From: Pseudomonas mucoides
GTDB taxonomy: Bacteria > Pseudomonadota > Gammaproteobacteria > Pseudomonadales > Pseudomonadaceae
Assembly: GCF_015461845.1 (NCBI RefSeq)
Contig: NZ_JACOPW010000003.1
Location: 62,001-126,000, forward strand
DNA length: 64,000 bases
Reading direction: 5' to 3'
The position numbers and the translations under genes were made by a program. Positions 26,833 to 36,056 of the stretch are shown in pieces; position 1 is the first letter of the stretch; each line of letters begins with the position of its first letter. The notes under the pieces are model-generated. The model did no database searches, was not told the DNA's origin, and worked only from the letters and a program-made list of their open reading frames with translations.

Positions 26833-26856
26833 AAAAAACCTCGATTGAGGTTTTTT
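26833..26856. promoter_or_regulatory. inverted repeat in the aminotransferase-homologue leader
   Basis: AAAAAACCTC-GATT-GAGGTTTTTT lies 4 bp before the minus-strand start codon. It has the form of a bidirectional terminator but is in the 5' leader of the aminotransferase-like gene. It could attenuate that gene or insulate it from the divergent lysR promoter. Confidence 0.5.
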
Positions 26857-26998
26857 GCCTTACCTATGCAAACACCTTCGGCGCAAACGATATTCATCGC
26901 GTTCTATGGCCCTGTAAGCCTTGTGAATGCGGTTAGACTAGGCGCTTGCACGGCCTTGAGCCATTTCGATTTCCGAGTATTTTCGATAAGCGCACCTT

Positions 26999-27928
26999 AT
27001 GGATTTCAAGCAACTGCGTTATTTCGTCGCGGTCTACGAAGAAGGCCACGTCGGCCGGGCCGCCGAGCGGCTTTCAATCTCTCAGCCGGCGTTGTCCCAG
27101 CAGATTCGCCATCTGGAACAGAACCTCGATGTGAGCCTGTTTGAGCGCAGCAGCAAACGCCTGTTGCCCACCCTGGCCGCTCACACCTTGTATAACCACG
27201 CAGTGCCACTACTCGACGGCATGCAGCGGGCACGCGAGGCATTGGGCAATTTCAAGGGACAGGCGCTACGCACATTGGCCATCGGTGTACTGCAAACCGT
27301 GCACACCAGCCTGGTGCCGCAGATGCTCGAACGCGTGCGCAAGGCTCAACCGCACCTGGTGGTGCAGATCTACGAACTGACCGGGCTGGAAATCGAGCGA
27401 CGACTGCTTAATGGTTCGCTGGACATCGGCATCAGTTACCTGCCGCCGCGTCAGCCAGGGTTGCATGGCGTGATGCTGTACGAAGATGAGCTGACCCTGG
27501 TCATCCCCGCCGATCACCCGCTGCGCGAATTCAAGAAAGTCTCCATGAGTCAGGCCGCCGAATTACCGATGCTGTTGCTGGGAGAAGAGTTCCAGGTGCG
27601 ACAGATCTGGCAGACGCAACTGGCCAGCCTCGGCAGGCGCCCGCAGGTGCAGGCTGAGTTGAACAACATGGCGGGGATTCTCGACAGCTTGCCACATACC
27701 CGGCTGGCGACTGTGCTGCCCGGGCGCTCGCAAAAGGCGCTCGGCAATAACGAACTGCTGTGGAAACCGCTGACTGAGCCGCGGGTGCCGCTGAAAGTCG
27801 GATTGGTCTGCCGGGATGTACAGCGGCAACAGACCTCGATGGCCTTGTTACGCACGCTGCTGGAGGACGTGATGAACGGGCCCGAGGAACGCTTGAACAG
27901 CTCGAAAACCCTCGACGAGTTGAGCTGA
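26999..27928 (+). CDS. LysR-family transcriptional regulator
   Basis: A 309-aa LTTR. The N-terminal winged HTH is MDFKQLRYFVAVYEEGHVGR followed by AAERLSISQPALSQQIRHLE. The C-terminal periplasmic-binding-protein-like co-inducer domain spans about 90-295. It resembles the CynR/BenM branch. Divergent from the aminotransferase homologue with a 169-bp gap, the usual place for an LTTR target. Confidence 0.93.
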   Translation: MDFKQLRYFVAVYEEGHVGRAAERLSISQPALSQQIRHLEQNLDVSLFERSSKRLLPTLAAHTLYNHAVPLLDGMQRAREALGNFKGQALRTLAIGVLQTVHTSLVPQMLERVRKAQPHLVVQIYELTGLEIERRLLNGSLDIGISYLPPRQPGLHGVMLYEDELTLVIPADHPLREFKKVSMSQAAELPMLLLGEEFQVRQIWQTQLASLGRRPQVQAELNNMAGILDSLPHTRLATVLPGRSQKALGNNELLWKPLTEPRVPLKVGLVCRDVQRQQTSMALLRTLLEDVMNGPEERLNSSKTLDELS

Positions 27929-27947
27929 ACACTTTTCTGCGGGCAAA

Positions 27948-27973
27948 AGAAAACCCCGCCGAAGCGGGGCTTT
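27948..27973 (+). terminator. intrinsic terminator of the lysR gene
   Basis: CCCCGC-CGAA-GCGGGG with A-rich left and CTTT right flanks, 20 bp after the stop. Confidence 0.75.
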
Positions 27974-28118
27974 GCAGACTGTTTCCCTGACATCCATTTC
28001 ACTCCGCCGTCCTGGCAGAATCCTACGTGTCCGTGTTGTTGCTTTGCGCTTCCTGCGCGACGTCCATGTGAAGTAGATTAGCTGTGGATCCAATCTACGC
28101 CTATGGGAAAACAGCAGC

Positions 28119-28148
28119 ACGTCATGTAAGAGAATGCTTACATGACGT
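28119..28148. repeat. perfect 12-bp inverted repeat
   Basis: ACGTCATGTAAG-AGAATG-CTTACATGACGT lies between the convergent lysR and acyl-CoA dehydrogenase genes, 8 bp from the latter's stop. It has no U-run. It may be a 3'-end stabilising hairpin or a protein-binding site. Confidence 0.7.
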
Positions 28149-28156
28149 CACATCTG

Positions 28157-29935
28157 TCAGAACTGCGCAGCATCCAGCAAAAACAGTGACTCGCTACCCG
28201 CCTTCACCGACGCGCTCAACGAGTGAATGCGTGGCAACAGACGGGCGAAATAGAAGCGCGCCGTGCCCAGCTTGCTGGCGTAAAAATCGTCCTGCTCTTC
28301 TTTACCCTGCGCGGCTTTGGCCATCAACGCCCACATGTAGGCGTACGCCACGTAACCGAAGGTTTGCAGGTACTCGACCGACGCCGCGCCGATTTCATTC
28401 GGATTGTTTTTCGCGCGGTCGAGCAACCAGGCAGTCAGCTCGTCGAGGGTGGTCACGGCGTCGTTCAGCGGCTTGGTGAACTCGGCCAGATCGGCGCTGG
28501 CGGTCGCGGTGAAGTGACGGATCTCGTCAGCGAACAAGTTATAGAAAGCCCCCCCGGTACCGACAATCTTGCGCCCGACCAGGTCCAGCGCCTGGATGCC
28601 GTTGGTGCCTTCGTAAATCTGGGTGATGCGCACGTCGCGCACCAATTGTTCCTGGCCCCACTCACGGATGTAACCGTGGCCGCCAAACACCTGCTGGCCG
28701 TGGACGGTGGTTTCCAGACCGAGGTCGGTCAGGAACGCCTTGGCCACTGGGGTCAGCAACGCCACCAGATCTTCAGCGCGCTTGCGGGTGGTCGCGTCTT
28801 CACTGAACTTGGCGGTGTCCAGTTGCATGGCGACGTAAGTCGAGAAGGCACGGCCGCCTTCGTTCGAGGCTTTCATGGTCAGCAGCATACGACGCACGTC
28901 CGGGTGGACGATGATCGGGTCGGCGACTTTGTCTTTGTTCTGCGCACCGGTTGGCGAACGGCTTTGCAGACGATCGCGAGCGTATTCAACGGCGTTCTGG
29001 TACGAGCGCTCACCGGTGGCCAGGCCCTGGATACCGACACCCAGACGCTCGTAGTTCATCATGGTGAACATCGCCGCCAGGCCTTTGTTCGGCTCGCCGA
29101 CCAGATAACCCACAGCTTCGTCGAAGTTCATCACGCAAGTCGCGGACGCCTGGATGCCCATCTTGTGTTCGATCGAACCGCAGTTCGCCGGGTTGCGTGC
29201 GCCCAGGCTGCCGTCGGCATTGACCCTGTACTTCGGCACCAGGAACAGCGAAATGCCTTTCGGACCAGCCGGTGCGTCCGGCAGTTTGGCCAGCACCAGG
29301 TGAATGATGTTTTCGGTCAGGTCGTGCTCGCCACCGGTGATGAAGATCTTGGTGCCGCTGACTTTGTAGGAACCGTCGGCCTGAGGTTCAGCCTTGGTGC
29401 GGATGATCCCCAGGTCAGTACCGGCGTGTGGCTCGGTCAGGCACATGGAACCGGCCCAGATGCCGGCGTACATGTTCGGCAGGTACGCGGCTTTCAGCTC
29501 GTCACTGGCGTGGGCGTTGATCGACAGGCAGGCGCCGGCCGTCAGCATCGGGTACAGACCGAACGATAGGCTGGCGGAGTTGACCATTTCTTCGACCTGA
29601 GCCGAAACAGCCTTGGGCATGCCCATGCCGCCGTAGGTCGGATCACCGCCGACGCCAACCCAACCGCCTTCAGCGTAAGTCTGATAAGCCTGTGGGAAAC
29701 CTGCCGGCGTGGTGACGGCACCGTCCGCCCAATGGCAACCTTCTTCGTCAGCTGCACGGCTCAGGGGCGCGATGCTTTTGCTGGTGACTTTGCCGGCTTC
29801 TTCAAGAATGGCTTCGACGGTTTCCGCATCAACGGTCTCGGCCAGCGCGGGCAGTTCGGCCCACAGTTTGGTGACCTCGAAAACTTCATTGAGAACGAAG
29901 CGCATATCGCGCAGCGGCGCTTTGTAGTCAGCCAT
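28157..29935 (-). CDS. acyl-CoA dehydrogenase, DmdC/FadE type (paralogue 1)
   Basis: Start at ATG 29935 ([20 protein letters not shown]), 592 aa. It is one of the large acyl-CoA dehydrogenases with an extra C-terminal domain. Visible motifs: CLTEPHAGTDLG (FAD and substrate contact), KIFITGGEHDL, and the catalytic-base segment IYEGTNGIQALDLVGRK whose Glu abstracts the alpha proton. It oxidises fatty acyl-CoA to enoyl-CoA in beta-oxidation with electron-transfer flavoprotein as acceptor. Related to the PA0506-PA0508 group of P. aeruginosa. No PsrA-like site is visible upstream. Chain-length preference cannot be read from sequence. Confidence 0.9.
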   Translation of the reverse strand: MADYKAPLRDMRFVLNEVFEVTKLWAELPALAETVDAETVEAILEEAGKVTSKSIAPLSRAADEEGCHWADGAVTTPAGFPQAYQTYAEGGWVGVGGDPTYGGMGMPKAVSAQVEEMVNSASLSFGLYPMLTAGACLSINAHASDELKAAYLPNMYAGIWAGSMCLTEPHAGTDLGIIRTKAEPQADGSYKVSGTKIFITGGEHDLTENIIHLVLAKLPDAPAGPKGISLFLVPKYRVNADGSLGARNPANCGSIEHKMGIQASATCVMNFDEAVGYLVGEPNKGLAAMFTMMNYERLGVGIQGLATGERSYQNAVEYARDRLQSRSPTGAQNKDKVADPIIVHPDVRRMLLTMKASNEGGRAFSTYVAMQLDTAKFSEDATTRKRAEDLVALLTPVAKAFLTDLGLETTVHGQQVFGGHGYIREWGQEQLVRDVRITQIYEGTNGIQALDLVGRKIVGTGGAFYNLFADEIRHFTATASADLAEFTKPLNDAVTTLDELTAWLLDRAKNNPNEIGAASVEYLQTFGYVAYAYMWALMAKAAQGKEEQDDFYASKLGTARFYFARLLPRIHSLSASVKAGSESLFLLDAAQF

Positions 29936-30075
29936 GGCAAACCTCGCAAGATCTAAACAGGTGATTCGTAGGGTGGTGCATTCGTTGGGTCCGAGTGTAA
30001 CCCAACAACTTTTACGACACATAGGGTCAGCCCATGACCGTTTTGTAATGATTGGTCATTGACTATCGGGTCATA

Positions 30076-30104
30076 AAAAAAGCCCGCGGTTACGCGAGCT
30101 TTCT
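30076..30104. terminator. terminator-like hairpin
   Basis: AAAGCCCGCGGTTACGCGAGCTTT, preceded by a run of A and followed by CTTTG, 20 bp after the stop of paralogue 2 (minus strand). Confidence 0.65.
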
Positions 30105-30123
30105 TTGTTGCTCATCTAAAAGG

Positions 30124-31920
30124 CTAAAGTGCAAACAACTCCGCCGGCAATTTCATCAGGCAATCACTGCCCGCTTCGATGGCGGCCCGATGAGCGGCTG
30201 TGCGTGGCAGCAATCGCTTGAAGTAAAACTCGTTGGTCGCGAGTTTGCCCTGGCAATAATCGGCATCACCGCTCCCCGAATCGAGTTGCGTCTGAGCCAC
30301 CAGCGCCATGCGCAGCCACAGGTAGCCGAGGATGATGTAACCGCTGTACATCAAGTAGTCCACGGATGCCGCGCCGACTTCGTCCGCATTCTTCATCGCG
30401 GCCATGCCGACCTGGGTGGTCAGCTCGCCCCACTGCTGATTCAGCGTGTTGAGTTGCGCCACATAGCTGCCAAGCTGCGGGTGTTCAGCGTTCGCCGCAC
30501 AGAACTTATGGACGATTTTGGTGAAGCCACGCAGCAGTTTGCCCTGACTGCCGAGCACCTTGCGCCCGAGCAAATCCAGCGCCTGGATACCGTTGGTGCC
30601 TTCGTAGATCGGCGCAATCCGGCAGTCGCGGACCAACTGTTCCATGCCCCATTCACGAATGAACCCGTGCCCGCCAAACACCTGCATGCCATGGTTGGTC
30701 ACTTCCAGCCCGGTATCAGTCATGAAGGCCTTGCAGATCGGCGTCAGGAAGGCCAGCAGGTCTTCGGCGTCCTGGCGAGCGCTTTCATCCGCGCTCAGGT
30801 GCGCCACGTCCAGCAACTGCGCGGTGAAGTAAGTCAGTGCTCGGTTGCCCTCGTTGAAGGCTTTCATGGTGAGCAACATCCGACGCACGTCCGGGTGGAC
30901 GATGATCGGGTCGGCGGCTTTCTCCGGTGCTTTCGGGCCGGTCAGGGAGCGCATTTGCAGGCGGTCGTTGGCGTATTTGATCGCGCCCTGGAAGCTCGCT
31001 TCGCCCAGACACAAACCCTGCATCCCGGTGCCGAGGCGCGCGTGGTTCATCATGGTGAACATGCAGTTCAGGCCTTTATTCGGCTCCCCGATCAAGAAAC
31101 CCTTGGCGCCATCGAAGTTCAGGACGCACGTCGCCGAAGCCTTGATGCCCATCTTGTGTTCGATCGAACCGCAGGAAACGCCATTGCGCTCGCCCGCCTC
31201 ACCCTCGGCATCGGGCAGGAATTTAGGCACGATAAACAGCGAGATGCCGCGGGTGCCCGCCGGCGCGTCCGGCAGTTTCGCCAGCACCAGGTGAATGATG
31301 TTGTCGCTCATGTCGTGCTCGCCGGCGGAGATGAAAATCTTGCTGCCGGAGATCGCGTAGCTGCCATCGGCTGAAGGCACGGCGCGGGTCTTGATAATGC
31401 CCAGGTCGGTGCCGCAATGGGCTTCGGTCAGGCACATGGTACCGGTCCATTGGCCCGCGGTGAGTTTGCTCAGGTAGGTGTTTTTCTGGTCTTCGGTGCC
31501 GTGGGCGTGGATCGCCGACATCGCGCCGTGGGTCAGGCCCGGGTACATGCCCCACGAGGTGTTGCTGGAACCGACCATTTCGCTGATCACCAGACCCAAC
31601 GAACTCGGCAAGCCCTGGCCGCCGTATGCCGGGTCCGCCGCCAGACCATGCCAGCCGCCCTCGACGTATTGTGCGAAAGCCTGCTTGAAGCCTGTAGGCG
31701 TTGTCACCACGCCATTGTCGAAATGGCAGCCCTCTTCGTCACCGCTGCGATTCAATGGGGCCAGAACGTTCTCACAGAACTTCGCGCCCTCTTCGAGGAT
31801 GGCGTTGATCATGTCCGGGCTGGCCTCGGAGGCGCCCAGCGCAGCGTAGTTGCTGTGGAAGTCGAAGACGTGGTCGATCAGAAAGCGCATGTCGCGCAGG
31901 GGAGCTTTGTACTCAGGCAT
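30124..31920 (-). CDS. acyl-CoA dehydrogenase, DmdC/FadE type (paralogue 2)
   Basis: Start at ATG 31920 (MPEYKAPLRDMRFLIDHVFD), 598 aa; a longer frame to 31968 has no family N-terminus. Motifs as in the other two copies: [23 protein letters not shown] and the catalytic [18 protein letters not shown]. It shares the opening PxYKAPLRDxRF with both paralogues, so the three arose by duplication. It should act in fatty acyl-CoA oxidation. It lies between paralogue 1 and a diguanylate cyclase gene, all on the minus strand. Confidence 0.9.
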   Translation of the reverse strand: MPEYKAPLRDMRFLIDHVFDFHSNYAALGASEASPDMINAILEEGAKFCENVLAPLNRSGDEEGCHFDNGVVTTPTGFKQAFAQYVEGGWHGLAADPAYGGQGLPSSLGLVISEMVGSSNTSWGMYPGLTHGAMSAIHAHGTEDQKNTYLSKLTAGQWTGTMCLTEAHCGTDLGIIKTRAVPSADGSYAISGSKIFISAGEHDMSDNIIHLVLAKLPDAPAGTRGISLFIVPKFLPDAEGEAGERNGVSCGSIEHKMGIKASATCVLNFDGAKGFLIGEPNKGLNCMFTMMNHARLGTGMQGLCLGEASFQGAIKYANDRLQMRSLTGPKAPEKAADPIIVHPDVRRMLLTMKAFNEGNRALTYFTAQLLDVAHLSADESARQDAEDLLAFLTPICKAFMTDTGLEVTNHGMQVFGGHGFIREWGMEQLVRDCRIAPIYEGTNGIQALDLLGRKVLGSQGKLLRGFTKIVHKFCAANAEHPQLGSYVAQLNTLNQQWGELTTQVGMAAMKNADEVGAASVDYLMYSGYIILGYLWLRMALVAQTQLDSGSGDADYCQGKLATNEFYFKRLLPRTAAHRAAIEAGSDCLMKLPAELFAL

Positions 31921-32010
31921 GGTCGTTTCTCCGTCAGCAGAGGCTTCAAACCTACTGCCGGCCACCACGCCTCACAATCACAGTCCAGACGCTGAATGCG
32001 CCATCATCAC

Positions 32011-33336
32011 TCAACCCGCGGCGGCGTCCATTCGCACGGCGCCACGACGGGTCTGACCGAACGCCACCACGCAGTTTCGTCCGGCGCCCTTGGCGCTGTA
32101 GAGCGCTTCGTCCGCCGACTTGAGCACCTTTTCAGGGGTGCGCTGCTCGACGCGTTCGGCGACACCGATGCTGACCGTGACCGACACACTTGAAGCCCCA
32201 GGACCCGAGCGACGCTGACGACCTTGCTGGTCGTCCTGAGGCCGGTTGTCCTGATTGCGCAGCTGAATATTGTAGGTCGCGATGGATTCGCGGATGACTT
32301 CCAGGTGCGGCATGCACTCTTCGAGCGTCTTGCCTGCGAACACCAGTGCAAATTCCTCACCGCCGTAACGATAGGCCCTACCGCCGCCGCCGATTTTCGA
32401 CAGTTTGCTGGCGACCAGTCGCAGCACTTGGTCGCCGACATCGTGACCGTGAGTGTCGTTGAATTTCTTGAAGTGATCGACGTCGCTCATGGCCAGCACG
32501 TAATTACGCCCCAGGCGCTGCATCCGCTCGTTCAAGGCGCGCCGGCCCGGCAGCCCGGTGAGTTCGTCGCGGAAGGCCATTTGGTAGGCCTCATGGGCGA
32601 CCGCCGCGGCAATCATCAGCATCACCTGACTGCACATGATGTTGAGGGTAAACGGAAGAATGAAGGTTTTCGGCAGCGCCCAGAACAACCCGAGCAAACC
32701 CACCAGTTGAGCGGCATGCAACGGTCGCGGGTTGCGCCAGTATTGCCAGCTCAGCAACAGGAACGACGCGAGGAACACCGGATAAGACAGCTGGATCAGG
32801 CTCATCCAGGCGCCATGCAGCGCTGGCCAGCGGATTTCCGACAGCCACATCAGCAAGGCCTGTGGGTAACTTTGCTCCAGCCCCAACGCGACACTGCCGA
32901 CGGCCAGCAATACCGCGAAGCGCGCCACCATGTCCTGAAACAAATGCGTGCGTTCCTGCCAGGCCCCGAACACCCCGAACAACAGCGGCAGCAACAGGCA
33001 ACACAGATGGAAAACCACGGCGGCGTCTTCACGGACTTTGCCGTTGTCGCGGTAATAGTCGGTCTGGGTATCGAGCAAAAAGTAGGCGATGTACACCGTG
33101 ACCATCAGAAACAGCTCGCGCTGACGTCGGTAAACCGCGCAATACGCACCACCGAGCAACAGCACCAACGTCGGCAGGACGTTGAACAGCGAGGTGAAGA
33201 ATACGTTCAGTTCCTTGATGTAGGCAGCCGCAAGCCCCGCAAGTAAAAGCAGTAACGACGGTAGGAAATGGCTGAAACGCACAGCGGAAGAACGCGGCAA
33301 GGGTAAAGCTCCGACCGTCACGACAATAGATGGCAT
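32011..33336 (-). CDS. membrane diguanylate cyclase (GGDEF)
   Basis: From ATG 33336 the product is 441 aa; a GTG three codons earlier is possible. About six hydrophobic helices fill residues 20-245 (for example FLPSLLLLLAGLAAAYI). The cyclase domain at 255-435 has DELTGLPGRRALNERM, DVDHFKKFNDTHGHDVGD and an intact active site GGEEF (325-329), so it should make c-di-GMP from GTP. The inhibitory RxxD I-site is not present; a glycine stretch (KIGGGGRAYRY) occupies that place. It sits alone between acyl-CoA dehydrogenase and di-haem protein genes. Confidence 0.9.
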   Translation of the reverse strand: MPSIVVTVGALPLPRSSAVRFSHFLPSLLLLLAGLAAAYIKELNVFFTSLFNVLPTLVLLLGGAYCAVYRRQRELFLMVTVYIAYFLLDTQTDYYRDNGKVREDAAVVFHLCCLLLPLLFGVFGAWQERTHLFQDMVARFAVLLAVGSVALGLEQSYPQALLMWLSEIRWPALHGAWMSLIQLSYPVFLASFLLLSWQYWRNPRPLHAAQLVGLLGLFWALPKTFILPFTLNIMCSQVMLMIAAAVAHEAYQMAFRDELTGLPGRRALNERMQRLGRNYVLAMSDVDHFKKFNDTHGHDVGDQVLRLVASKLSKIGGGGRAYRYGGEEFALVFAGKTLEECMPHLEVIRESIATYNIQLRNQDNRPQDDQQGRQRRSGPGASSVSVTVSIGVAERVEQRTPEKVLKSADEALYSAKGAGRNCVVAFGQTRRGAVRMDAAAG

Positions 33337-33407
33337 TGTGCCCACCTACTGTAACGGCAGAAACGTCGACTTACTGAGCGAAATGTCAGGTTTTTTTAGC
33401 GGGTGCA

Positions 33408-33436
33408 TGACTGGCCGCGAACAGCGCGGCCAGTCA
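33408..33436 (-). terminator. strong hairpin at the 3' end of the di-haem gene
   Basis: TGACTGGCCGCG-AACAG-CGCGGCCAGTCA, a perfect 12-bp stem 11 bp after the minus-strand stop. There is no U-run directly after it, so it may stabilise the mRNA end rather than terminate. Confidence 0.55.
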
Positions 33437-33446
33437 CCTCAGTCCA

Positions 33447-35588
33447 TCAGAGGTCGTTGTAGAACGGCAACAGTGGCCCTTCCGTAGCCGGGCGCCCTTC
33501 CGCACCGACCGGTTTGAGTGTAATCAGCGCATCTGCCGCTTGTCGGGTAGTGATTTTTGGACTGACGGGCTTCAACGTCACGGCGTTTTCATCACCAATA
33601 TGGCCTTGTGGAATGACCAGCGACGGATGATCGAAAGGCGCCTGTTCCCACGCCACGCGCGGATCGGTCAGCCCGACTTCCATGAACTTGACCAGTGCAT
33701 CCACTTCATCAGGCGTCAGGTTCAGGGCGGTCATGTCCGGATCAAGGTTGGAGGTGTTGTGCTGATTCACACTCGGATGATCAAAGCCGCTGGTGTTGTT
33801 CGCTTCCGAGCCGCGCCGGTCGCCACCGCGGTTGTAGAACTCGACGACCTGCTTGAGCGTCGAGCGGCTGCCGTTGTGGAAGTACGGCCCGGTCAGCGCG
33901 ATGTTGCGCAGCGTCGGGGTTTTGAAGGCGCCATCCACCGCATCATGGAAGCCGACATTAGGTTTGAGCGTCGAATCGCAGGGTAATCCCGTGCTCAGTA
34001 GCGCTTCGAAGGTGCACACATCCACGTCCAGTGGATCCGGCACATGGATGCCCTGCAACTGGGTGTTGTATTCGCGAGTAAACGACAGCGGGTTGCCCCA
34101 TGCATCAGATCCGCCGAGCCCCAGGTCTTCCGACGTCGGGCGCACACCGGTGTTGTAGAAGCCGTTGTCGTACAGCGCGGTGAGGTTGTCAGCCATCAGC
34201 ATCCGTTCGATCCGCTCACGGGGATGGAACAGCAAGCGGCTGGCAGCGTTGGTCAGCTCTGCACCGCCGTGACAATTGACGCACTTGCCTTTGCCAAGGA
34301 ACAGGTTCATCCCCTCGACCTGCTGCGCATTCATCGCCTGCTGATTGCCTTGCAAATAAGCATCCACGGGAGCCTGGTCGGAGATCAGGGTGGATTCGTA
34401 CATCTGAATCGCCAGTCCGAAGAACAGCGGGAAGTTGGCCTCCATCTGAGTGTACGGCGCGCCGCCGAGCGAAACCTGTTGTGTGGCGTTCCACAGCCGA
34501 GGCTGGAAAGCGGCCTTGATCAATTCTCTGTAGGTCGGGCGGCGGGCACCGGAAACCGGGCCGAGCACAGAGTCGGCGGATGAAATCCGCTGCTGCTTGA
34601 GCATCAGCGTGTCGAGCATGCGTCGGCCAATGTCGGCGAAGGTGCGCCCGCCGCAGGACATCTCCACAGGGCTACCCGGTGGTCCGACAGCCTGCGAGGC
34701 GGCAGAGGCATCGTTGAGGGCCAGCCGAACTTTGGTGGCCACCCCGCTGCGATCGCTGGTGACGAAAATCCCGGCATCAGGGTCGCGATTACCGAACGGC
34801 GAAAAGCCGTTGAACACGTTGTTAGCCCGACCGTCCCAGAAGTTGCGCACGTTGAACGCGGCGTTGATCACCGTCGGGGCATTGCGTCCGGTGCTGCGCC
34901 GCACATTGATACCGCCGACCTGGAACACGCCGTCCGGTTGCTGTGTGCATTTGTCGAAGCGCGGTTGATTCGGCTTGACGAAGTTGGCGTCGAACACCCC
35001 TTGCGAGCCGACCACATCGTCGGTCGAATAGACAATCGGCGAGTTGCGATCCAGCGGATCGGCCAGCACGTGGGTCGGAAAGTCGGTTTTCTTCAGCGTG
35101 TAGTTCGGGCCGCCCTTGCCGGCGGACAGGGTCGCATAAGAAGGGACGTCGCCAGGAATATCGGAGGCTACAAACGGTTTGTTGAAGATCGACGAAACGT
35201 TGGCATGGGTGCTGGCCTGGCCTGGGTTGATCTGATTGGTGATCCGGTGATCGACACCCGCATGAAAGTGGCAGGAGGCACACGCCGTCGAACCGTCACT
35301 GCCGATCTCCATGTCCCAGAACAGCGCCTTGCCCAGGAGAATCGCCGCCGAGCGATTGAGCACGTAATCAGTCATGAGGTCGACTTTGCGCCCGCCTTCG
35401 ATGCCGGAAGGGTCAGGGGGTGTCATGCCGTGCAGCGTCTGCAGGGAAGGGACTTCCGGCACGGGCAGATCAACTTCCGCCGCCGTCGCCGCGAAAGCAT
35501 TTTTGGCGGACAGACTGATAACGAGCAGCCCGCAGACGATCACGCAGGGCAGACGGACAGTTCGAACAAAAAGGCTCAAGTTCACCAT
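33447..35588 (-). CDS. large di-haem cytochrome c peroxidase/MauG-like exported protein
   Basis: Start at ATG 35588 ([13 protein letters not shown]), giving a Sec signal peptide with cleavage near AFA-AT (about residue 34) and 713 aa in all. Two c-type haem sites are visible: C103-AS-C106-H and C436-VN-C439-H. The segment [20 protein letters not shown] and a C-terminal [18 protein letters not shown] region are typical of the CcpA/MauG family. It is about twice the length of classical CcpA. Periplasmic; likely an oxidoreductase or peroxidase of unknown substrate. Single-gene unit with a hairpin after the stop. Confidence 0.87.
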   Translation of the reverse strand: MVNLSLFVRTVRLPCVIVCGLLVISLSAKNAFAATAAEVDLPVPEVPSLQTLHGMTPPDPSGIEGGRKVDLMTDYVLNRSAAILLGKALFWDMEIGSDGSTACASCHFHAGVDHRITNQINPGQASTHANVSSIFNKPFVASDIPGDVPSYATLSAGKGGPNYTLKKTDFPTHVLADPLDRNSPIVYSTDDVVGSQGVFDANFVKPNQPRFDKCTQQPDGVFQVGGINVRRSTGRNAPTVINAAFNVRNFWDGRANNVFNGFSPFGNRDPDAGIFVTSDRSGVATKVRLALNDASAASQAVGPPGSPVEMSCGGRTFADIGRRMLDTLMLKQQRISSADSVLGPVSGARRPTYRELIKAAFQPRLWNATQQVSLGGAPYTQMEANFPLFFGLAIQMYESTLISDQAPVDAYLQGNQQAMNAQQVEGMNLFLGKGKCVNCHGGAELTNAASRLLFHPRERIERMLMADNLTALYDNGFYNTGVRPTSEDLGLGGSDAWGNPLSFTREYNTQLQGIHVPDPLDVDVCTFEALLSTGLPCDSTLKPNVGFHDAVDGAFKTPTLRNIALTGPYFHNGSRSTLKQVVEFYNRGGDRRGSEANNTSGFDHPSVNQHNTSNLDPDMTALNLTPDEVDALVKFMEVGLTDPRVAWEQAPFDHPSLVIPQGHIGDENAVTLKPVSPKITTRQAADALITLKPVGAEGRPATEGPLLPFYNDL

Positions 35589-36056
35589 GATGACACCCCG
35601 ATTCAGTGATGGAGTTGCCGGGCATGAGGCGTCACTCAACTGGCAAAGTTAGACTTTGTCGTCGCCGAAGTTGAAACGCTATGGGAGGCACCGTAGCAGG
35701 CGCTTAATCGAACTGTAGCTGTTACAAAAGATTTCAACAGCAAAAACACGAATTAATTCTGAGCTTTTATACAAGCCTCAACTTTGGTGAAAATCCCCCA
35801 TTACCGGGGGCCAATCCCCCAGCCACAGTGGGCCTCACCGCCAAAGCCCACGTACCTGCGAGACCTTGAACCTTGGCCCCGTAATTGCAAACAAAGTTAT
35901 TTTACTTATTTGACACCGAAAACAATTGCGCCCAGTTAGTTAACTAGACACAAAGGTTTAGTTGCACTACTCGCGAGCGCCTACTGTTTACACAACGCAA
36001 AAAAAACCGCCACTCCCGAAGGAGCAGCGGTTTTTTTGAAGCAACTGCGTTAAGGC
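35589..36056. other. AT-rich intergenic stretch
   Basis: It holds the promoter region of the di-haem gene and the terminator of acyl-CoA dehydrogenase paralogue 3. A 10-bp palindrome TAGTTAACTA lies at 35937-35946 in an AT-rich block (35880-35960), and GC-rich runs CCCCC/GGGGG occur near 35800. No gene or known regulator site recognised. Confidence 0.4.
36001..36037 (-). terminator. intrinsic terminator of acyl-CoA dehydrogenase paralogue 3
   Basis: AAAAAACCGC and GCGGTTTTTTT enclose a 16-nt interior with a nested CTCC/GGAG pair; 20 bp after the minus-strand stop. Confidence 0.85.
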
